Below, piece after piece: positions 1 through 8,329 of a DNA stretch of 64,000 nucleotides. The position numbers and the translations under genes are program-made. This stretch comes from Robiginitalea aestuariiviva (GTDB lineage: Bacteria > Bacteroidota > Bacteroidia > Flavobacteriales > Flavobacteriaceae). The DNA is taken from positions 121,015 to 185,014 of the forward strand of contig NZ_JARPUQ010000003.1 in assembly GCF_029537735.1 (NCBI RefSeq). The letters run 5' to 3'. The notes under the pieces were generated by a model. It had not been told where the DNA came from and searched no databases. It saw nothing but the letters and a program-made list of their open reading frames with translations. Within the stretch, counting starts at the first letter, position 1. Each line of letters begins with the position of its first letter.

Positions 1-146
1 CAGCGTTCCGTAAGTAAATCGGAAATGAAAAAACCACAAAGCGCAGCTTTGTTGGCTTTGCTTGAGCACCACCCCCCATTCTGGATCACGCCGCCTTGCG
101 CGGCGTAATCCAGCGTTCCGTAAGTAAATAGGAAATGAAAAAACCA
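1..146. repeat. Direct repeat, two copies 110 bp apart
   Basis: Positions 1-36 and 111-146 are the same 36-base sequence with one mismatch (base 20: c versus a). The window begins inside the array, so more copies may lie to the left. The spacer contains a strong hairpin (81-113). The array lies just downstream of the leftward operon that ends at 214. I infer a non-coding intergenic repeat family; it is not a CRISPR, because there are only two copies and the 74-bp spacer is itself structured. Confidence 0.75.
81..113. other. Stem-loop within the intergenic repeat
   Basis: Two 14-base arms (81-94 and 100-113) pair with one mismatch around a 5-base loop. There is no T-run after either arm, so it is not a standard intrinsic terminator, although it could stop or stabilise transcripts coming from the leftward operon. 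It looks like a palindromic intergenic element. Confidence 0.6.
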
Positions 147-213
147 GCCAGCCAAAGTGCTGGAGATGCCTATCATAACACTGGCTTTAGTGACTTCGCC
201 TATCTGGTTTCAT

Positions 214-1368
214 TCAGGAAAAGGCAAATATGGGTATACTACCCAATTGTCTTTTCAAGATCTCCGTATTCCCTAAAAAGATGGTTGCCTTATTGGCGAT
301 GCAGGAATATAAATAATCGGGTTCCGGTAGGTCTAGATCTTCGATGCAGCTTAGGATATTTTCAAAATAAACTAACCCCTTATGGATCAGTTTTGATTGA
401 ATTCCCATCTGGGTAAGGCCTTGTTCTAATAAAGGGACCTGCCATCCATTATTCCGGATGGCTTCTGGGAAGCTATGGTAAACTTCAAGCAGTACATTAC
501 TCCAGAATTCGTTATGAAGGTCTTCCTGGATATCGGCAAGGTCATCCAACCATCCCCCAAGGATTCCCATGTGTACCCCAAGGCGTTCCAACCCTGCACG
601 AGAAACCCCCACCGGCCATCCGTTAAAACATACCGGCAATAGGAGGCCCATAGTGGCTGGCATTATAGATTTTGCCTGTAGTTCCTGCTCTAGCGAGCCA
701 TTTAGGGTTAGGTGTGTTGCCGATAGACGTAATTCCACACTGCGGTGTTCAGAGTCAAAACTCTTACGAATTGCGGTTTTAAGTGCAGTTTGGATTGAGG
801 TGTCTTTCCGCCAGCCCGCAGCGCCCAAGATCATGCTAATTACTTGAGTCATGGTGCGTAGCAACACTTCCGCCACCGGATGACGGTCTGGATATATGGG
901 TATTCCCGGAATTTTCGCTCTATCCCACCATGCCTGAAGGGTTAGCTGCTCGGATACAAATTGAAGATCGGCATCCGAGAGGTGATCCGGTGCTTCGTCC
1001 AATAAGCCGTCCAGTAGATTTGTAAAAAGACTTATGTACATCCCGGTTTTGAAAAGGTCCGGATGGCTTTTCCCGTAGAAGGCAAGGGAGGTTTGTTCCG
1101 CCCGATACCCTGCCATAAAAGCAGCGTATAAAAGATGTCCTGTGAATTCAAATTTGGGATCATTTTTGACACTGGCCAGGGCGTGTGTAAGGAGTTCTTC
1201 CGGGATTTCCCTATCCAGTATTTCTCCAATGCAATTGGAACCCCGTTCCATGGCAAGGCCAATGGCTTTTGGATCAGTGACAAAATAGGAGGGAAAAGAT
1301 TCACATAGCGCATCTAGCTGGCGTTGTCCAAGTGCCCTGACAACGCCCGGAGGTAGAAATGTATTCAT
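214..1368 (-). CDS. Isoprenoid synthase-fold (terpene synthase-like) protein
   Basis: All-helical protein of about 384 residues. It has two acidic motifs in the order and spacing of class I isoprenoid synthases: a DGLLDE motif near residue 130 and GGWLDDLADIQED near residue 285. In this family such motifs bind Mg2+ and the diphosphate of a prenyl substrate. The first motif lacks the usual paired aspartates, so the substrate and even activity are uncertain. I chose ATG at 1368; an in-frame TTG at 1395 lies against an intergenic hairpin. It is the last gene of a five-gene leftward operon. The product could be a small terpene or a prenylated molecule; nothing in the sequence says which. Confidence 0.6.
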   Translation of the reverse strand: MNTFLPPGVVRALGQRQLDALCESFPSYFVTDPKAIGLAMERGSNCIGEILDREIPEELLTHALASVKNDPKFEFTGHLLYAAFMAGYRAEQTSLAFYGKSHPDLFKTGMYISLFTNLLDGLLDEAPDHLSDADLQFVSEQLTLQAWWDRAKIPGIPIYPDRHPVAEVLLRTMTQVISMILGAAGWRKDTSIQTALKTAIRKSFDSEHRSVELRLSATHLTLNGSLEQELQAKSIMPATMGLLLPVCFNGWPVGVSRAGLERLGVHMGILGGWLDDLADIQEDLHNEFWSNVLLEVYHSFPEAIRNNGWQVPLLEQGLTQMGIQSKLIHKGLVYFENILSCIEDLDLPEPDYLYSCIANKATIFLGNTEILKRQLGSIPIFAFS

Positions 1369-1399
1369 GCCTATAAAGTTTTTAGTATCAATCAATACT

Positions 1400-1438
1400 A
1401 AACAAGGCAGGTCTCGAGTTTCGGGACCTACCTTGTTT
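1400..1438 (-). terminator. Intercistronic 14-bp stem-loop (possible terminator or attenuator)
   Basis: Arms at 1400-1413 and 1425-1438 pair over 14 bp with one G-T wobble. The hairpin nearly fills the 78-bp gap between the Hint gene and the ATG of the isoprenoid synthase-like gene. On the leftward transcript it is followed by GTTTAGTATT rather than a clean U-run, so it may only partly reduce expression of the last gene or protect the mRNA. A second small inverted repeat (1383-1400) adjoins it. Confidence 0.5.
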
Positions 1439-1446
1439 ATGCACTA

Positions 1447-2256
1447 TTAATGCCCTCCCTTATTATGCACTAGATATCGATTGGCGAAATAGGTATGGCT
1501 GCCATCAAGAATGAGATTGAATAACGGGAGGTCCCAACGGTCCGTCCGCGCCTCAATGCGTGTCAAGGTTTCTTCATTCATCTGCATGGGGGTATCCATA
1601 AGGGATTCCGCTATACCATGCAGCGCCATCTGGCTTGCCCGGGCGTAACGTATTACGGACATACCAGTTTCCAGTTTAAGAACAGACATGCGGCTATTTT
1701 CTTCCTGCGTGGCCCTGGGGCTTATGGAAGCCCATCCATTGGCTGTCATAATGGGGTGCTCCTTGGTTATGAAATGCTTTTCCCCATTAAAAGCAAACAA
1801 CTGGCGGTTACCCAAAACAGGTCGCTCAATGTCAATAACCCTATTGACCTTGTGCTGGGCGCCGAGTACCAGGTCTCCTACCCGTACTTCTGAAATCCGA
1901 CGTGAGCTGCCATCGGCCATGAGTACCTGCGTATCGCCTGTAAAACAGGAGGAAGAAGAAGGGGGCGGTGGGTTATATGTGAGTTCTACCACTGCATAAT
2001 ATGCCCCCAGGGAGGCATTCCAGGTGGGTACAAAATTTTTTGCGTCATAATGACCTGCATTGGCCTTTAGGGTTTCGCCGGGTATATAATTGGCGGGGAT
2101 CAGAAATGCCCCGTAGGTGTCTGTATAAACACAATCCAGTGAGCCCGGCCGGCATACACTGGCATTCCAGATGCCTTTACCGGGTACCGGGCCATTACTT
2201 CCTTGTTTGATAACTCCTGCTGCTGTAGCCATGATGTTGATTTTTATGGACCCCAT
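1447..2256 (-). CDS. Protein with C-terminal Hint (intein/hedgehog-type) domain
   Basis: About 269 residues. The N-terminal half resembles a carboxypeptidase-regulatory-like beta-sandwich (GxxVPGKGI, then YGAFLIPANYIPGE). A proline/serine linker (PPPPSSSS) leads to a Hint domain that starts with the nucleophilic cysteine of CFTGDTQVLMADG. The domain has the TKEHPI block and ends with YLVHNKGGH, the His-Asn pair used for self-cleavage in this family. The longer frame to 2373 overlaps the upstream gene, so I chose ATG at 2256 (ATG at 2232 is an alternative). Hint domains cleave themselves and often release or anchor the N-terminal part; here that would free the sandwich domain. There is no signal peptide. 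Confidence 0.7.
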   Translation of the reverse strand: MGSIKINIMATAAGVIKQGSNGPVPGKGIWNASVCRPGSLDCVYTDTYGAFLIPANYIPGETLKANAGHYDAKNFVPTWNASLGAYYAVVELTYNPPPPSSSSCFTGDTQVLMADGSSRRISEVRVGDLVLGAQHKVNRVIDIERPVLGNRQLFAFNGEKHFITKEHPIMTANGWASISPRATQEENSRMSVLKLETGMSVIRYARASQMALHGIAESLMDTPMQMNEETLTRIEARTDRWDLPLFNLILDGSHTYFANRYLVHNKGGH

Positions 2257-2278
2257 TGCCGGGGTACCGTTCAATAAT

Positions 2279-2764
2279 TTATTCGTTAGTATTTGATGTT
2301 TCGTAGGCTTCACGCATTTGGCTGGCGCCGAGAATACTGTGCCCTGCAGCCAGGGAGTTGCTACTATAGTCATTGCTTAGCGGAAGGAGCGATTTGGCAA
2401 ATTTGCGTTTGCTGAGTAACTCCTGCGTTTCCGGCTTTGACAGATCATATCCGATATCGGAAGGCATGGCTTGCACTAACTGTGCAAGGGCCGCGATCAA
2501 TGCATCCTCGTCGGTTACCGGAAATAAGAATTCCGGGATGTAGTCCTTAAAGAAGGCAATAGGAACCTTCACGTCGCGAAAGGCTACCCTTCCGGTTTTG
2601 GCAAATGCCTTTTCTAAATCCCCGAAATGCTTGATGGGTAGGGCACCGCTCAGTTGCCGGTAGAGTTGTAAAACATTCCGGCCTTGTTCCAGTTCATGAA
2701 CGATCCTTGAATAAGCACGGGTCACTTTGGGGTCGCTTTGTTCCCCTTTTTCTGCTTTTGTCAT
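2279..2764 (-). CDS. Hypothetical protein in Hint/isoprenoid-synthase operon
   Basis: A soluble, helical, 161-residue protein with no signal peptide or membrane segment and no motif I recognise. It begins 23 bp after the 409-residue gene and ends 22 bp before the Hint gene, so it is very probably co-expressed with them. The middle part (PEFLFPVTDEDALIAALAQLVQAMPSD) suggests a short helical bundle. No function assigned. Confidence 0.6.
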   Translation of the reverse strand: MTKAEKGEQSDPKVTRAYSRIVHELEQGRNVLQLYRQLSGALPIKHFGDLEKAFAKTGRVAFRDVKVPIAFFKDYIPEFLFPVTDEDALIAALAQLVQAMPSDIGYDLSKPETQELLSKRKFAKSLLPLSNDYSSNSLAAGHSILGASQMREAYETSNTNE

Positions 2765-2787
2765 GATTATTAATTTTAGGTTTTGAA

Positions 2788-4017
2788 TTACGTGATATGG
2801 ACCACAATGGAATACCCACCCATGGCCATTTCGTGGATTTCCTGTTGCAGGTGAATGACCAGAAAATCACCCTTCTGCGCTTCATGTGGTACTTGTACTT
2901 CCAGGTTAAAATCCCGCTGTTCGAAGGCCTCCATACGCATCTGCTCCAGGATTAATCCGGGTTTGGCACAACGGGTCCTCTCGGTTGATCGCGTTCGGAT
3001 CAGATGTTGCCCCAGATCTGCATCGGCCTGAGGGTTCTTGATAAACCTGCGTTTTGCCGAAATTTCTGTATGCACCACAGGCATCCGATCCGGTGTGATG
3101 GCTTGGATAGCCCATTCGGGATTCACCTTTTTTGCCGCTTGTATGCGGGCCGCGGTGCGGGCATCCTTGTAGGTTTCAGACCTCTTGTGGAACATTTTAG
3201 TGAAATTGGTTCGGTTGAGTGCCAGGTCTTCGGTAAAGTTCATGGCGACAACCGTTTTATCTTTTAAAGACCATTTTTTGCCCTCCTGGAAACGAATGTG
3301 GTGACTTTCCATTCGTACGGTTTGGACAAAACCTAAAGCAAACGTATTGTTTAGTTTTAGAGTAAGTGAAAAGGTGGCTCCTGCCGGGGACTCCTGAACG
3401 GTAACATTGCGTTGCCCGGCATGCCGGTCCAATTTGGGTTGAAAGGGATGCCGTATGGGATCTAACAAATGGTTGGTGCAATTCACTTTGAGGCATTGAT
3501 GGGCTCCGCTCGCCAGGGAAGGTGTCCAGGGAATCGGACATCTGACCCGGGCTGAGTGCAGCGATTCTATTTCCACCCATTCAGTCCCAATGTGGTGCAT
3601 ATGCGCCGCGCTCAAGCCTATGGAAGGATCTCCCCAATAAAAATCTACTTGTACCGGGGCTGCCCCAACCTCCCCAAGATTCAAAATCAAGGCGTGAATG
3701 AAATTTTCTTCTTCCGCCACCGGATTGCCCAAAGGATCCGAAGATTCCACCGTGATGTCCGGGGAAAGCCAATGTTTAACCCCCGCTGGTAAAGGGCGTA
3801 TCCCCATATCACTCAGGTTGCAGCGCAGCAGAAGCCAGGGGGTAACCCGGGTTTTGCGACCCCATTCCTGAAATATTTTGCCGTACCTATTCCAAATGGC
3901 CTGCTTTTCTTTTTCTTTTTTGGCATCGACCTCTGCAATGGCCTGTTCTATTTTGCTACGAGGATCCCTCCGGTCCTGGCGTCGGGAGTCCTTGGTCTTT
4001 TGTGTTTTTCTTTTCAT
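2788..4017 (-). CDS. Ig/CARDB-like beta-sandwich protein of unknown function
   Basis: 409 residues. A basic, charged N-terminus (about residues 1-50, KRKTQKTKDSRRQ) is followed by beta-rich sequence. Residues about 105-215 read like a CARDB/Ig-type fold: NLGEVGAAPVQVDFYWGDPS, then GTEWVEIESL, CPIPWTP, and a conserved-looking LDRHAGQRNVTVQ. A second beta domain follows. There is no export signal. It starts 28 bp after the phospholipase C-like gene. CARDB-like folds usually act in adhesion or complex assembly; the role here is unknown. Confidence 0.6.
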   Translation of the reverse strand: MKRKTQKTKDSRRQDRRDPRSKIEQAIAEVDAKKEKEKQAIWNRYGKIFQEWGRKTRVTPWLLLRCNLSDMGIRPLPAGVKHWLSPDITVESSDPLGNPVAEEENFIHALILNLGEVGAAPVQVDFYWGDPSIGLSAAHMHHIGTEWVEIESLHSARVRCPIPWTPSLASGAHQCLKVNCTNHLLDPIRHPFQPKLDRHAGQRNVTVQESPAGATFSLTLKLNNTFALGFVQTVRMESHHIRFQEGKKWSLKDKTVVAMNFTEDLALNRTNFTKMFHKRSETYKDARTAARIQAAKKVNPEWAIQAITPDRMPVVHTEISAKRRFIKNPQADADLGQHLIRTRSTERTRCAKPGLILEQMRMEAFEQRDFNLEVQVPHEAQKGDFLVIHLQQEIHEMAMGGYSIVVHIT

Positions 4018-4045
4018 GGTAATGGCTTAATCGTGAACCATGGGT

Positions 4046-6049
4046 TCAGGTATTAACAGGATGAATCTCTACAGGATCCTGGTACGTTGCTGGGCTAGCG
4101 TTATCAATACCAAAGGCCCAGGTCTGGTAGGCGAGCCCCCTGTCTGCATCGAGGTTCCAATTTGGGTATGCCCTGGTTTTGAAAAGATCAAGGGCATTGG
4201 CCACGGCATTTCCAAATTCTACTGGTCTGTTCGCCCCTGTAATTACAGGTCCTTGGCCAACCTTTCCTCCATCGGTATGCAGGAATGTTGGGCTTGCATC
4301 GCTCACCTTTCCTTTGGCCAGTGGGTTGTTTGTATCATCGTCAATGAAAAAATCAGGATACTTTCCGGTGGAGAGATAAGCTATAGTACCCGGGTTCTCT
4401 TGCGGCCGGGAAGGCATCTCATTCCAAAGCCCAACAAGGCCTATGGCACCGCTCCAGGGTTTTGGAGGGAAAACCTCAAGGACTTGGGATTTGGCATTTT
4501 TGCGAATGGAATCAAATTCGAATTCAAAGCCCAGGAAATTCAGTATTATAGGATCTTCACGAAGTTCTGAAGGATAGGGGTGTTGGAGCCCGCCCAGTAC
4601 CATTACCTCGTGCAAGGCCTTTAATCCGCGATACAAATACATTCGGTACCAATACAAATCGCATCGCAACTTGGCCCAGTTGATATCATTAGCCCCTTCA
4701 ATAATCTGTTCTACCCCAAAGGCAATCGCAGCCCCACCCGAGATCAAACCGCCGGCTGCAAATTGTCCCAGACCCAAAAGGGCAAGGATTACGCCCGTTA
4801 TGATCTTACCTACGTCCGCGTCTTTTTCAATGGTGGGTTCTGGAGGGACGGACCCTCCACCACTATCACCGGGAACGGTCGGATCGGCCCAGGAAGGCTC
4901 GGTAGAACAGTCTTCAGGAGGGCGCATTGGGGGGGCTGGGTTACATCCCACAACATATCCGCTGGTTTGAAACCAGAGCATCGCCCAGGTCATTTGGTAA
5001 GCCGCGTTCAGGGAATTGTCCTTAAATCTACTTAGAGGGTCTATTGGGCCGTAGACGCTTTCATAAGTTTCCCGCCAGTATTGGATAAAGTCTGCTGGGA
5101 GTACAGAGGGGAAAGGAGCATCCGTATTGATTACCTCCAGGATAGATTCAATATCCACGCCATCAAATTGAATTTTTTCCTGCAGGTTGGCCTCACAAAG
5201 CCCCTTCCACTGGTCATATGGCGGGCTGGGTGTATCACCGGAGAGACTGGCGGGTGTTTCGTAATACCCATGAACCCAAGCATCTACGAATACCCCGATC
5301 CAACGCTGTCTCCACCAATCCGTCCGATACGTACCGCCTACAATACTATTGAGGAAAGGGGAGCCACACACCAGGCCGGCATAACTGGTGACATAACCGT
5401 AGGCGTAGGCCTTGAACTCATCACGTCCGGAAGATTCCGCCTTTTCAACCAGCTTTTGTACAAATTCACCCGTTTGGCGCCAGAATAGTTGCTCCCTAAT
5501 GGTCCAGGTTTCCTTTACCGGGATCTCGCTGCCCACTGCAACGTTAACTACAGGTTTTAATCCCCCGCCAATAATCCCTGCAATCTGAAGAACAAACCCA
5601 TCTGGTATTTTGGTCAGGTCTGCAACAAGGCTACTTAAGGCTGCTGCGGTGTCCATAATGGAATCTACCTCCCCATTATCCCGCATATCTTTAAGTGCCC
5701 CAAGGTCTTCATTATCTGCAATCGGTTGGATTTTACCCAGGAATTCCTGGAATTCGGCCAGGATGGTAATCATCCCCTTCGCACCATTTGCAGGGTTATC
5801 CCCAGCAAATTTCAGGGCGTTTTTCCAAAGGGCAGTATACTCATTTCCATATCCAAAAGGGAAGTCCAGGTCAGGAGGGGGATCCGATGGAATAAAATCC
5901 GCTAAAATGGGTCCAATAGCACCCAGATAGGCATATTTGGAATGTGTTTCCATCAGTTGACCAATAGCGATAAGACTGCTATCTCCTGAGGATTTTAATT
6001 CGGACATACTTCGTTCGAGAATCTTAAAATGGGTGGCAATTCCGGGCAT
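4046..6049 (-). CDS. Zinc-dependent phospholipase C-like protein (degenerate)
   Basis: 667 residues, first gene of the leftward operon. The start (MPGIATHFKILE) and the central stretch AYAYGYVTSYAGLVCGSP, then NSIVGGTYRTDWWRQRW and VDAWVHGYYE, resemble bacterial zinc-dependent phospholipase C-type proteins. In those proteins this block carries a His/Asp metal site (GYLTH..GHPY). Here key histidines are replaced (VTSY, CGSP), so catalysis may be lost. A Pro/Ser-rich linker near residue 400 precedes a glycine-rich hydrophobic stretch (about 425-455, IITGVILALLGLGQFAAGG) that could insert in a membrane. No signal peptide. The family match is from pattern memory and moderate at best. Confidence 0.5.
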   Translation of the reverse strand: MPGIATHFKILERSMSELKSSGDSSLIAIGQLMETHSKYAYLGAIGPILADFIPSDPPPDLDFPFGYGNEYTALWKNALKFAGDNPANGAKGMITILAEFQEFLGKIQPIADNEDLGALKDMRDNGEVDSIMDTAAALSSLVADLTKIPDGFVLQIAGIIGGGLKPVVNVAVGSEIPVKETWTIREQLFWRQTGEFVQKLVEKAESSGRDEFKAYAYGYVTSYAGLVCGSPFLNSIVGGTYRTDWWRQRWIGVFVDAWVHGYYETPASLSGDTPSPPYDQWKGLCEANLQEKIQFDGVDIESILEVINTDAPFPSVLPADFIQYWRETYESVYGPIDPLSRFKDNSLNAAYQMTWAMLWFQTSGYVVGCNPAPPMRPPEDCSTEPSWADPTVPGDSGGGSVPPEPTIEKDADVGKIITGVILALLGLGQFAAGGLISGGAAIAFGVEQIIEGANDINWAKLRCDLYWYRMYLYRGLKALHEVMVLGGLQHPYPSELREDPIILNFLGFEFEFDSIRKNAKSQVLEVFPPKPWSGAIGLVGLWNEMPSRPQENPGTIAYLSTGKYPDFFIDDDTNNPLAKGKVSDASPTFLHTDGGKVGQGPVITGANRPVEFGNAVANALDLFKTRAYPNWNLDADRGLAYQTWAFGIDNASPATYQDPVEIHPVNT

Positions 6050-6379
6050 GATGTTTCATTATTAGGGGTTGTATTGTTTTTTCGCCCAAACCGTTAAGGC
6101 ATAGGAGGTGTGTATCCCGTGATGGTCAAAGCACGGGTGAGCAGTAAGATCAGTTGAAGGGGAACGCCAGGGTGTGATCGGGACCCAGGTAATCAACAAG
6201 TTTGTTCATCCATCGCATACATTCAGGGCATTGAGGGAAGATTGGGGTTACCTAGAATGTATCAGAGGGGGAGTACTTATATAGCTAATCTATACAACAC
6301 CTATTTAATGTAGGTACAAGATTGTATAATTTGTAGGAAAAACTGTATACTCTTCAAATAAAAAGACTAACGAAGGCCT
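6050..6379. other. 330-bp intergenic region
   Basis: Lies between the start of the leftward five-gene operon and the stop of galK, so it should hold the operon's promoter. It becomes AT-rich toward 6260-6360. I see no TAnnTTTG box on the leftward strand. A small inverted repeat (6116-6121 with 6132-6137) is the only structure noted. No gene or RNA recognised. Confidence 0.5.
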
Positions 6380-7597
6380 TTAAACCAGTGCGTAACCTGC
6401 TTCACTTTCCACCACATGCGTCCCCCGGCCCAGGTGTACGCGCAGGATGTCGCAGTCGTGGCCAAAGGCGTTGCGGTAGGCTTCCCGGGTGTGCCGGGTA
6501 AAGGCCTCGGAGGCATCGCAGCGTACCAGGTTCAGCGTGCAACCCCCAAAACCGGCGCCCATCATCCGGGCCCCGAGTACCCCGGGGGCTTGTCGGGCCT
6601 GCTCCACCAGGAAATCCAGCTCCGGGCAACTCACTTCGTACTTTTGGGCAAGGCCCTGGTGGGAGGCGAACAGGAGTGCGCCCAGGGCTTGCAGGTCCTG
6701 GTTGCGGATGGCCTGGGCTGCCGCCTGGGTACGGGCCATTTCCTCCAGCACATAGGAGACCTTCGCAAATTCTTCAGCGCTTAGCCGGCCCTCCCGTTGC
6801 AGGGCCTTGAGTGCCTCCAGGCTGGCATCCCGTAAGGCTGGAACGCCCAGGGCTGCAGCAGTCCGGTCGCATAGGGCCCGGCGCTCGTTGTAGGTAGAGG
6901 AGGCCAGGCTGTGTTGTACGCGGGTGTTGATCAAAAAGAGTTCGTGTCCCTGCAGGTCTATTTGTACGGCCTCGGCTTCCAGGGTGCGGCAGTCCAGTAG
7001 TAAAAAGTGGTCCTTTACCCCAAACATGCTGGCATACTGGTCCATAATGCCGCATTGTACCCCGGCGTAGTGGTGTTCGGCGTCCAGGGAAACCCGGACC
7101 ATGTCCATGCGGTCCAGGCCCAGGGTAAAGAGGGTGTTCAGGCCATAGACAATCCCGTTTTCCAGGGCGGCAGAGGAAGACATTCCGCCCCCCTGGGGCA
7201 GGTTGCCGGCAATCATCAGGTTAAAGGGAGCCACCGGGTGCCCGCGCTTTTCCAGTTCGGCTACCACCCCGATCACGTAGTTGCGCCACCCCCCGTCCGG
7301 CAGGGCCTTCAATCCCGAGGGTTTAAACCGGAATTCCTCCCCGAAATTCCGGGTTATGGCATGGCAGTCTTTGCCGGAAGAGGCCAGGCCTAAAGCCACA
7401 TAGATGCCCTGATCCACCGCTGCCGGGAAGACCACCCCTTCGTTGTAGTCCACATGCTCGCCAATCAGGTTAATACGCCCGGGCGAAAACACCATCAGGG
7501 GCTCGGAGCCAAAGGTTTCCCGGAAGGCGTCCCGGGTGCTGCTGGCCAGCTCCAGGCCTGACTGTTTCCCGGCGTCCGGGGTATTTGTGGTTTCCAT
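6380..7597 (-). CDS. galK: Galactokinase
   Basis: Phosphorylates galactose to galactose-1-phosphate with ATP (Leloir pathway, cytoplasm). About 405 residues, normal for GalK. It has the galactokinase signature GRINLIGEHVDYNEGVVFP near residue 45, the GHMP ATP-binding loop GGGMSSSAALE near 140, and the C-terminal GARMMGAGFGGCTLNLV block. ATG at 7597 is preferred to the in-frame GTG at 7603. It is the last gene of a sulfatase-Nudix-galK operon, 27 bp after the regulator, which points to use of galactose released from a sulfated glycan. Confidence 0.95.
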   Translation of the reverse strand: METTNTPDAGKQSGLELASSTRDAFRETFGSEPLMVFSPGRINLIGEHVDYNEGVVFPAAVDQGIYVALGLASSGKDCHAITRNFGEEFRFKPSGLKALPDGGWRNYVIGVVAELEKRGHPVAPFNLMIAGNLPQGGGMSSSAALENGIVYGLNTLFTLGLDRMDMVRVSLDAEHHYAGVQCGIMDQYASMFGVKDHFLLLDCRTLEAEAVQIDLQGHELFLINTRVQHSLASSTYNERRALCDRTAAALGVPALRDASLEALKALQREGRLSAEEFAKVSYVLEEMARTQAAAQAIRNQDLQALGALLFASHQGLAQKYEVSCPELDFLVEQARQAPGVLGARMMGAGFGGCTLNLVRCDASEAFTRHTREAYRNAFGHDCDILRVHLGRGTHVVESEAGYALV

Positions 7598-7624
7598 AGG
7601 CACATGGGGGATGGTGGCCCCGGC

Positions 7625-8329
7625 TTAGATTTCGAAGTTGTACCCGTTGGCTACAAATTCGTCGAATTTTTCTTTGTTAAAAACATAGTAGAAGGCCCCT
7701 TTCTTGGAAGCGGACTTGTCCTTTTCCCGGGTCTTGGTCAGGATATCGAAGGAGAGCATTTTCTTTCGGAAATTCCGGGGGTCCAGTTCCTTTTGCAGGA
7801 TACTCTCGTAAAGGATCTGCATTTGGGGCAGGGTAAAGCGCTCGCCCAGCAGGTTAAAGCCGATGGGTTGGCGGCGCACCTTCTCCCGCAGGCGTTTAAT
7901 GGCCAGTTGTACCATTTCCCCGTGGTCCAGGATCAGCTCCGGGATCTCGTCCAGCCCAAACCAGTGGGCATCGTACTCCTCCACGCTGTCCAGGTCCAGT
8001 TCATTGAGGCGGGTCAGGCTGTAATAAGCGATGGATATGACCCGTTCCCCCGGGTCCCGCTCCACAGCCCCATAGGTTTTCAGTTCTTCCAGGAAAACGT
8101 TGGATAGGCCTGTGGATTCAAGCAAGATTTGTTTGGCGGAGTCGTCCAGGCTCATGTCTTCCTTGATAAAGGCGCCAATAAGGGACCATTGGCCTTTCAG
8201 GGGTTCCACCTTGCGTTTAAAAAGCAGCAGTTTGAGCTGCTGCCCGTCAAAGCCAAAGACAATGCAATCTACGGCTACCAGGATTTTGGTCTGCCCGGTA
8301 TAGACCCGGGCGGTATCGAGTAAGTTCAT
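7625..8329 (-). CDS. Nudix-related transcriptional regulator (NrtR-like)
   Basis: 234 residues. A Nudix-fold N-terminal domain (residues about 12-150) is followed by a winged-helix domain near 155-225 with the typical block RRQPIGFNLLGERFTLPQMQ. The Nudix box is degenerate: after GAFIKEDMSLDDSA, the REUxEE core reads KQILLES. It therefore probably binds a ligand rather than hydrolysing it, as in NrtR-type regulators; Bacteroidota relatives control sugar catabolism. Its ATG overlaps the sulfatase stop (ATGA), so it is translationally coupled. Likely senses a sugar or nucleotide-sugar intermediate and controls this operon (inference). Confidence 0.85.
   Translation of the reverse strand: MNLLDTARVYTGQTKILVAVDCIVFGFDGQQLKLLLFKRKVEPLKGQWSLIGAFIKEDMSLDDSAKQILLESTGLSNVFLEELKTYGAVERDPGERVISIAYYSLTRLNELDLDSVEEYDAHWFGLDEIPELILDHGEMVQLAIKRLREKVRRQPIGFNLLGERFTLPQMQILYESILQKELDPRNFRKKMLSFDILTKTREKDKSASKKGAFYYVFNKEKFDEFVANGYNFEI

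Noticed and set aside
1-146. CRISPR array
   Set aside because: Only two copies, a 74-bp structured spacer and no cas genes; it is an intergenic repeat.
135-416. 93-codon plus-strand frame at the left edge
   Set aside because: Starts inside the intergenic repeat and runs antisense into the isoprenoid-synthase-like gene.
4040-4570. 176-codon plus-strand frame
   Set aside because: Antisense to the 3' end of the phospholipase C-like gene, which has a consistent family pattern and operon context.
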